Of a stretch of DNA of 64,000 nucleotides, positions 58,967-64,000 are shown one piece after another (the first letter of the stretch is position 1; the number at the start of each line of letters is the position of its first letter). The position numbers and the translations under genes are program-made. Source of the DNA: Streptomyces noursei ATCC 11455 (GTDB lineage: Bacteria > Actinomycetota > Actinomycetes > Streptomycetales > Streptomycetaceae); the NCBI RefSeq assembly GCF_001704275.1, contig NZ_CP011533.1, positions 868,001-932,000 on the forward strand, read 5' to 3'. The notes beneath the pieces are model-generated. The model was not told where the DNA came from. It did not search any database and saw nothing but the letters and a program-made list of their open reading frames with translations.

Positions 58967-59545
58967 ATGGCGGAGTACAGCCCGGCGAGGTACGTCGTAC
59001 TGGGTCTGATCGCCCGGCACGGCGCCATGACGCCGTACGAGCTCAAGGCCCGCGTCGAGGACGACATCCAGCCCTTCTGGCCGATCCTGCATGCGCAGCT
59101 CTACCGGATTCCGCCGGAGTTGGCCCAGGCCGGCCTGCTGCGGGAGGAGGCCGAGACCACCGGTCGGCGCCGCCGGATCTTCCATCTCACCGCCGCCGGC
59201 CGCGCCGCACTGGCACGCTGGCTGGCCAACCCGGACACCCCCGAGGCGGAAACCCGCGACCCGGCACAGCTCAAGCTCTTCTTCGCCGACCTCGGCGACC
59301 CGTCGGACATCGTCGCGCTCGCCAACCGCCAGGCCGCACGGCACCGCACCTGGCTCGCGCACTACACCTCACTGCGCGCCGACCTCGCTCCCGCCGAGGA
59401 TTCCCGACAGCGGTCCCGGGCCCGACTGCTCCGACTCGGGGTGCTCCACGAACGGGCCCACGCGGAGTTCTGGGAATCGATCGCCGCCGACCCGGACCAA
59501 CTGGACGACCCCGTTTCCCGACCCGCTTCCCGCCCTTCTCCCTGA
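58967..59545 (+). CDS. PadR family transcriptional regulator
   Basis: 192 residues from ATG 58967 (MAEYSPARYVVLGLIARHG), preceded by GAGGGGAA. The winged helix includes MTPYELKARV and LHAQLYRIPPELAQAGLL, then a basic wing (TTGRRRRIFHLT). The C-terminal part is a helical dimerisation domain of the longer PadR type. The tail after residue 175 is disordered. Probably represses itself and the divergent esterase. Confidence 0.92.
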   Translation: MAEYSPARYVVLGLIARHGAMTPYELKARVEDDIQPFWPILHAQLYRIPPELAQAGLLREEAETTGRRRRIFHLTAAGRAALARWLANPDTPEAETRDPAQLKLFFADLGDPSDIVALANRQAARHRTWLAHYTSLRADLAPAEDSRQRSRARLLRLGVLHERAHAEFWESIAADPDQLDDPVSRPASRPSP

Positions 59546-60031
59546 CTTCCACTCGCGCATCGAATTCCGGGCGAACCGCACGGACCGCTCTTGAATTTCG
59601 GACGATCCCGTCCCGAATGCGCCACGGAAAAAGCCCCCTTGATTTCCCCCACCCCACCTCGCGCCGCACACGCACGACATCGCCTCGCACCCCGCCGTCA
59701 CCTCGGCGATTTCACGGACACGGCAGCCCGGGCACCGGCGCCGAGGCGACAACTACCCCCAGTGACAGCGCAATCGCCGCCGGGATTGGGGGAAGTTGCC
59801 GGGTCCCAGCAGGGCGAACAGGCGTAGGATCGCTCACAGAGGGCGACTCATACCGTCGCCACATTCCGGGAGTTGGCACGGAGCGGTCGAATGATCCGCT
59901 TGCGTTTTCTCTCCGCCTCACGCGTCGGATGCCTCACGCGTCAGATCGAGTCGGATTGAGCCAGATCGAGTCAGGGCGCTTCTTCCGGCCCTCGGGACCC
60001 CCCTGCTTCCGGCCCTCAGAGGGAGAACACC
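59546..60031. other. Non-coding stretch of about 490 bases
   Basis: No supported gene on either strand; frames here have poor composition and no ribosome sites. GAGGGAGAACACC just before 60032 is the ribosome site of the next gene. The repeats TCAGATCGAGTCGG and CAGATCGAGTCAGG near 59940-59977 form a short direct repeat upstream of it and might be regulatory. Confidence 0.5.
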
Positions 60032-60868
60032 ATGAACACCACGGCAGGGAACCAATCCGCGGCAGACACGCACACCGAGCACGAGAACCACCCATGGACG
60101 ATCTCCGTCGCGGACCACCCCAAGCGCGTCGACAGCCCGCAGTACAAGGAGAGCCGCGCGCTGATGCTGAAGCTCGTCGACACGACCGATGACTGGACGT
60201 TCGCCCCCGGGCCGTATCAGGACCACCACGGCGGCGGAGTCTGGGTCAAGGACCAGGGCGGCTGGATATGCCTGTTCCTGCCGCTGGGCATCGAGTGGTC
60301 GGCGCAGTTCTGCGCGGACCCGGCCAAGGTGGACCAGATCCGCCTGCTCGCGGCCCGAGTGATCGCCGCGTTCCCGGACACGCTGCCCGGCTACGCGGAG
60401 CTCGGCTACCAGGACGGCGAGCGGCTGCTGAACACGCGGATCGAGACCGCCGAGCAGGTGTCCGAGTGGACGGACTCGATATTCAACGCGTCGGTACCGC
60501 TACCCGCCGGTATTCACTCCGGGGTGCTCCCGACGGCGGCCGGCTACCACCACTACCCCAAGCCGATCGTGGACATCGACCACTTCCGCTTCGACGACTT
60601 CAACCTGTTCGTCGAGGACGACCAGGGACTGTCGGTCGCGGTCGTCCCGGTCGCACCGCGCGGCTCCGGCGACGGCCGGGTGCGCGTACTCGCCGCCCAC
60701 CCCAGCTCGCGCTACGCCAAGCACCTCGTTCCCCCCAGCGGCGGGGCCCGCCCCGAGACGGCCCGGGACACCGAGACCCTGGCCACGGAGCCGGCAGGCG
60801 CCGTGCTGCCCGCCCGCGACCCCCTGGCCGAACGGGCGTTCCGCCTCCAGCAACCGATGCCCGCATAG
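60032..60868 (+). CDS. Conserved Streptomyces protein (DUF6424-like)
   Basis: 278 residues, soluble, no signal peptide. Striking conserved-looking runs: HPWTISVADHPKRVDSP, GPYQDHHGGGVWVKD, GIEWSAQFCADPAKVD, WTDSIFNASVPLP. They match my memory of the DUF6424 family of actinomycetes. The function is unknown. It is convergent with the carboxypeptidase gene across a strong terminator. Confidence 0.75.
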   Translation: MNTTAGNQSAADTHTEHENHPWTISVADHPKRVDSPQYKESRALMLKLVDTTDDWTFAPGPYQDHHGGGVWVKDQGGWICLFLPLGIEWSAQFCADPAKVDQIRLLAARVIAAFPDTLPGYAELGYQDGERLLNTRIETAEQVSEWTDSIFNASVPLPAGIHSGVLPTAAGYHHYPKPIVDIDHFRFDDFNLFVEDDQGLSVAVVPVAPRGSGDGRVRVLAAHPSSRYAKHLVPPSGGARPETARDTETLATEPAGAVLPARDPLAERAFRLQQPMPA

Positions 60869-60882
60869 GGCCGGCCGCTGTC

Positions 60883-60918
60883 CGGGCCCGGTCCGGCTAT
60901 CCGGCCGGACCGGGCCCG
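60883..60918. terminator. Bidirectional terminator hairpin
   Basis: Perfect 14-bp arms CGGGCCCGGTCCGG (60883-60896) and complement (60905-60918) with an 8-base loop, between convergent genes ending at 60868 and 60922. Confidence 0.9.
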
Positions 60919-60921
60919 CGT

Positions 60922-62004
60922 TCAGGCCGCCACGGTGGACGGTGCGTTGATGCAGAACTGCACGAGCCCCGCACTGACGTCCTTGATGATGTTCTCCATC
61001 TCGTTCCACGGCGGCTGGAACTCCGTGCCCCACTCGATGGTGTAGGCGAGGACCTTCCCCTTGGCCGGGTCGACGAAGTGCCTGCCGAACGCGTAGTCGT
61101 CGCTGGTCCCACAGGTCGGATACAGGTCGAAGGCCGACTTGGCGGTGTACTTCCTACCGCGCACGCCCTGCAGTCCGTCCCGGAAGTCCCGGGCCAGTTC
61201 GATCTCGTGATCGAAGTCGATCTTGGGGATGAACTCGCGGTACTGGGCGTCCCCCGCGTCGCCCCGCACGCCGTCGAAGGTGTGGTTGAGGAAGTTCATC
61301 GACGGGTCGGTGGACTGGTCCTGGTCGTCGCCCCAGACATACAGCATGTCCTCCGAGAAGCTGTGCACGTCGATGAACCAGCGGGTCCGGGGGTAGGCGT
61401 CCAGCAGCCACCGCACGTTGCGCGTCTCCGGCTCGGAGAACGGACCGGGCCCGTGGTACAGCTGCGGATCGCACGGATTCGCCGACACCCGCACGCCCGC
61501 GGTGGGTGCGAAGGCCGTCGCGGCGTCGAAGAGGAAGTCGTAGTTGCGGTTGATGTCCACGCCCACACAGTCACCCTCGCCGTTCCCGTAGGCGGGGTTG
61601 CGGTTCTTCCGCCACATCGGTTCGACGGTCTGGCTGTACTTCCGGCCATCCGGGTTGACCAGGGGAAAGGCCACGATCTCCAGGTCGTCCAGGAGCGCCT
61701 TCACCTGGGCCGCGGAGTACGACTTGCCGCCGTAGGCCAGCCCGGAGTGCGTGTGATAGGCCCGCAACAGGTCGGCGGCGAAGTAGACGAGGATCTCGCA
61801 ACTGCCCCATTCGCGGGCGTGCACACCCCCGATGAGCATCACGCAGTCCCGACTGCCGGGGGGTCCCGCGCCCAGGCGGACGGCGTGGCAGTCGACGCCC
61901 TCGATCGAGGGCTCGGGAAGGTCGATCAACTCGCAGAGCGCCGGGTAGGCCCTCGACAGGTTCAGCAACGCCGAGTCGACCTCGGTGGTGTTGAGATACG
62001 GCAT
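60922..62004 (-). CDS. M14 family zinc carboxypeptidase, no signal peptide
   Basis: 360 residues. All catalytic residues of carboxypeptidase A-type enzymes are visible: zinc ligands His and Glu in GGVHAREWGS, third ligand His in FIDVHSFSE, substrate Arg in DINRNYDF, general base Glu in YTIEWGTEF. Start ATG 62002-62004 gives MPYLNTTEVDSALLNLSRAY and neither a signal peptide nor a propeptide. The stop of a 110-residue protein lies one base upstream, so the two are translated together. The enzyme is likely cytoplasmic or exported by an unusual route. Confidence 0.92.
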   Translation of the reverse strand: MPYLNTTEVDSALLNLSRAYPALCELIDLPEPSIEGVDCHAVRLGAGPPGSRDCVMLIGGVHAREWGSCEILVYFAADLLRAYHTHSGLAYGGKSYSAAQVKALLDDLEIVAFPLVNPDGRKYSQTVEPMWRKNRNPAYGNGEGDCVGVDINRNYDFLFDAATAFAPTAGVRVSANPCDPQLYHGPGPFSEPETRNVRWLLDAYPRTRWFIDVHSFSEDMLYVWGDDQDQSTDPSMNFLNHTFDGVRGDAGDAQYREFIPKIDFDHEIELARDFRDGLQGVRGRKYTAKSAFDLYPTCGTSDDYAFGRHFVDPAKGKVLAYTIEWGTEFQPPWNEMENIIKDVSAGLVQFCINAPSTVAA

Positions 62005-62005
62005 C

Positions 62006-62338
62006 TCAGCCTCCTGGCCCCTTGTCCTTGAGCATCTCGCCCAGTCCGTACGGCACTTCCTGCGGATCGGCGAACCGGTTGCCGCGTCCGACCTCTGCCT
62101 GGCGGGCCCGCCCGGTCTCGGTCGCGTCCCTGAGGACGTCCACCGAAACGCCCTCGCGCGCCAGCCGATCGGCCTTCCCACGCGGTACGAACGCCTCGAT
62201 GGTCATCTCGTTCCCGGGCCCCGTGGTCCCGCGGGGACGTCCGCCGATGTCCAGCGGCTCCTCCCGCAGCAGGGTCCGCAGCGTCTCCGCGTCGTCGGCG
62301 GTCACCCGCACATGCAGGATGTTCTCGCGCTCCGACAT
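62006..62338 (-). CDS. Small protein resembling a detached M14 propeptide
   Basis: 110 residues from ATG 62338 (MSERENILHVRVTADDAETL), with GAAGGGG upstream; a longer frame exists but starts in poor sequence. The alternation HVRVTAD, then EMTIEAFVPRGKADRL, REGVSVDVL resembles the alpha/beta propeptide of carboxypeptidases, which folds and inhibits the enzyme. It ends in a flexible GLGEMLKDKGPGG. It lies one base before the peptidase gene on the same strand. The propeptide idea is inference. Confidence 0.6.
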   Translation of the reverse strand: MSERENILHVRVTADDAETLRTLLREEPLDIGGRPRGTTGPGNEMTIEAFVPRGKADRLAREGVSVDVLRDATETGRARQAEVGRGNRFADPQEVPYGLGEMLKDKGPGG

Positions 62339-62595
62339 CTCAACCCCTTCGTGGTGTCCGGCATCCGATGGCGGCCACCCCTCGTGACGTCGGCGCGCCG
62401 TCCTCGGCGTCCGCCGCGTCGCGGGGCATCGCCGCTTGACGGCCCGCGCGGCCGGCACGGCCGACGCTCGGGACCGGCGGCTCCGCCCCTCACCAGTCAC
62501 CCCATAGAGGGCCGTCCGTCCCCGGCGTACCGGCTGCCGAACGGACGACCGGCACGCGTGCCCGCTCCCTTGACGTCATCATGGCCACTGCGCCG
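62339..62595. other. Intergenic stretch, 257 bases
   Basis: Between the end of the SARP gene and the start of the propeptide-like gene on the same strand. I see no gene or RNA in it; the promoter of the peptidase operon should be here. Confidence 0.5.
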
Positions 62596-63498
62596 TCACC
62601 GCGGCGTGACCGGGGCGTCATACCCGCTGGCGACCGGTTCGCGGTAGATCGCCGGACAGGCGGCACACCGCGACGCGGCCGACCGCAGATCGGCGACGAG
62701 ACCGAGCAGCCGGGACGTCGGACGCAACCCCAGTTCGGCCTGGAGCAGGAACCGGTAGCGCTGGAACTCGCGCAGCGCCTCGGACTGGTTACCCTCGGCG
62801 AGATGCGCCTTGATCAGGACGGCCCGGGCGGTCTCGCGCAGCGGCTCGGCGCGCACCGCGGCCCCGGCGGCCCACACGGCGTGGCCGAAGTGCTGGGCGC
62901 CGATGAAGCGGGTGGCGAGCGCTTCGAGCGCGTGCATCCGCAGTTGCCGCCATTCCTCGGCCTCGCGCAGCGCCCATTCGTCGCACCAGCCGGGCAACAG
63001 GTCCTGGGACAGCGCGTCGATCTCCGAGGCCCCCAACTCCAGGCACACGGACGTGCCCGGGGACGTCACCGAGCAATCGACGAGCAGATGGGCGAGCGGC
63101 TTCAACTCCCGGAAGTCGACTCCCACACCGCCGGCGAGCGCCAACGCGCCAGGGCCCACGTCGAGCATCCGGCACCCCGCGCAGCGCAGCCGGCTCAGCG
63201 CCGAACGCAACGACGCGTACGCCCGGCACTCGGAGACGTCCGGCCAGAGGCTCTCCGCGACAAGGCCCCGCGGCACCGCGCCGTAGCGCAGCGCGACAAA
63301 GGCGAGCAGGCGTTCCGATCCCGCGGGGATCCGCGCCGGGTCGTCATCCGTGACCAGTCGGAAGCCGCCGAGCAGTTCAACGCGCGCGCCGCCGCTGCGG
63401 GGTGCGGGCGGACGATGCCGCATTCCCCCTGCCTCGGGCGGATGAGCCGCCGGGGTGTCGCGCACGACGCCGAGTTCCGTCCCGGTGCTGCGACTCAT
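62596..63498 (-). CDS. SARP/BTAD-type transcriptional regulator
   Basis: 300 residues from ATG 63498 (MSRSTGTELGVVRD), with GGAGG close upstream; ATG 63423 is an alternative. After a disordered start come an OmpR-like winged helix (RVELLGGFRLVTDD, RLLAFVALRYGAVPRGLVAE, WPDVSE, SLRSALSRLR) and a helical BTAD domain (LRETARAVLIKAHLAEGNQS, EALREFQRYRFLL, ELGLRPTSRL). SARPs activate secondary-metabolite genes. It lies about 33 kb from the polyene genes; its target is unknown. The C-terminus has CAAC, unusual for the family. Confidence 0.88.
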   Translation of the reverse strand: MSRSTGTELGVVRDTPAAHPPEAGGMRHRPPAPRSGGARVELLGGFRLVTDDDPARIPAGSERLLAFVALRYGAVPRGLVAESLWPDVSECRAYASLRSALSRLRCAGCRMLDVGPGALALAGGVGVDFRELKPLAHLLVDCSVTSPGTSVCLELGASEIDALSQDLLPGWCDEWALREAEEWRQLRMHALEALATRFIGAQHFGHAVWAAGAAVRAEPLRETARAVLIKAHLAEGNQSEALREFQRYRFLLQAELGLRPTSRLLGLVADLRSAASRCAACPAIYREPVASGYDAPVTPR

Positions 63499-63972
63499 CG
63501 CCTCCGCATCTCCTGACGGCCAGCCACACACTCCGATCGGGGCACGGCGTCATATGCCGCCGACTTCCCTGCTTCCATCCTGCGCCGCACCTCCGACCGC
63601 TGTCGAGTGCTCCGCGGCAATCCCACATCGGCGCAAGCCCCACCCTCCCCCATGGGATCCCCCGCAATCCCGCGGCACCCGAAGAACCCCGAGAACCCGA
63701 GCAGCCCAAGAAGTCGAACGGGCAATGATTTCCCACATCAAACGGAACGATCCGAGATGATCCAGATGCCGCGACCACGCCACGGCGAGACGATGAAAAC
63801 GACCCCTGCGCAAGGCCGGAGGGGTACCGTCGCTGCCTGTACTGCCGGTGCCGACAGCACCGACGGTACGGCTCCGAGAGGCCGTTCGGCAGCTACTCCC
63901 GCTCGGCGCCGCGACGCCCCCTGACCGCTACGCCCGCGCCGCCGTGCCGCCGTCGACCGGCCGGCGCCGGGC
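63499..63972. other. Non-coding stretch of about 470 bases upstream of the SARP gene
   Basis: No frame here has both a ribosome site and protein-like composition. The region around 63720-63800 is less GC-rich than the rest and is the most likely place for promoter elements, but I could not define any. Confidence 0.45.
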
Positions 63973-64000
63973 TCACAGCCCCTCGCGCGCCTTCGGCAGG
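63973..64000 (-). CDS. C-terminal end of a gene cut by the window edge (tentative)
   Basis: Reading leftward from the edge gives LPKAREGL and a TGA at 63973-63975. Only nine codons are visible, so neither product nor reality of the gene can be judged. Confidence 0.25.

Noticed and set aside
63607..63924. Plus-strand frame of 105 codons near the right end
   Set aside because: Pro/Ser/Arg-rich composition without motif; no ribosome site; the region looks like promoter DNA of the SARP gene.

Overview
The window looks like a Streptomyces chromosome: it is very GC-rich, coding third positions are almost all G or C, GTG starts and ATGA/GTGA stop-start overlaps are common, and it carries typical actinomycete families (SARP, PadR, MerR, LppU-like, DUF6207-like). 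All gene names come from reading translations and motifs and from memory of families; no database search was run.

Left part (1-29940) is the middle and right edge of a nystatin/amphotericin-type polyene macrolide cluster. A giant type I PKS gene runs leftward from 24056 off the left end. It has five complete modules and the start of a sixth. The order (KS-AT-DH-KR-ACP, then KS-AT-KR-ACP, then a methylmalonyl module, then a plain module, then a module with a dead KR) is that expected for NysI/AmphI modules 9-14. Upstream, on the same strand, is GDP-mannose 4,6-dehydratase for mycosamine. Divergent from it are two overlapping genes for a heterodimeric ABC exporter and an Sfp/EntD-type phosphopantetheinyl transferase, the NysH-NysG-NysF arrangement. 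The intergenic regions hold up to three candidate PAS-LuxR (PimM-type) operators, one matching 15 of 16 recalled consensus positions. The other PKS genes, the glycosyltransferase, aminotransferase and P450s should lie beyond position 1.

Middle part (29940-47500) is outside the polyene cluster: a DUF6207-like protein, a small membrane protein, a dienelactone hydrolase, lspA, a full-length LanB-type dehydratase with a TTA (bldA) codon next to a large TerD-like protein but without a visible precursor or cyclase, a secreted I36-like protein, a coupled MerR/thioredoxin pair, an LppU-like lipid-anchored or membrane protein, a caspase-fold-like protein with a proline-rich linker, a CHMI-like isomerase, a GATase1-like protein divergent from a LysR regulator, a TrmH methyltransferase whose 3' end has been replaced by part of a MarR gene, and a histone-H1-like winged-helix protein.

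Right part (47500-64000): a NUDIX protein, a second dienelactone hydrolase, a lipoprotein, metQ-metN-metI (methionine uptake), and beside it the ruins of a peptide ABC transporter (ATPase tail, permease and binding-protein remnants with deletions, frameshifts and a nonsense codon). Then come a secreted protein, a type Ic aspartate-type aminotransferase, an HSL-type esterase divergent from a PadR regulator with a clear palindrome, a conserved Streptomyces protein, an M14 carboxypeptidase coupled to a small protein that looks like a detached propeptide, and a SARP regulator. Strong hairpin terminators separate several convergent pairs.
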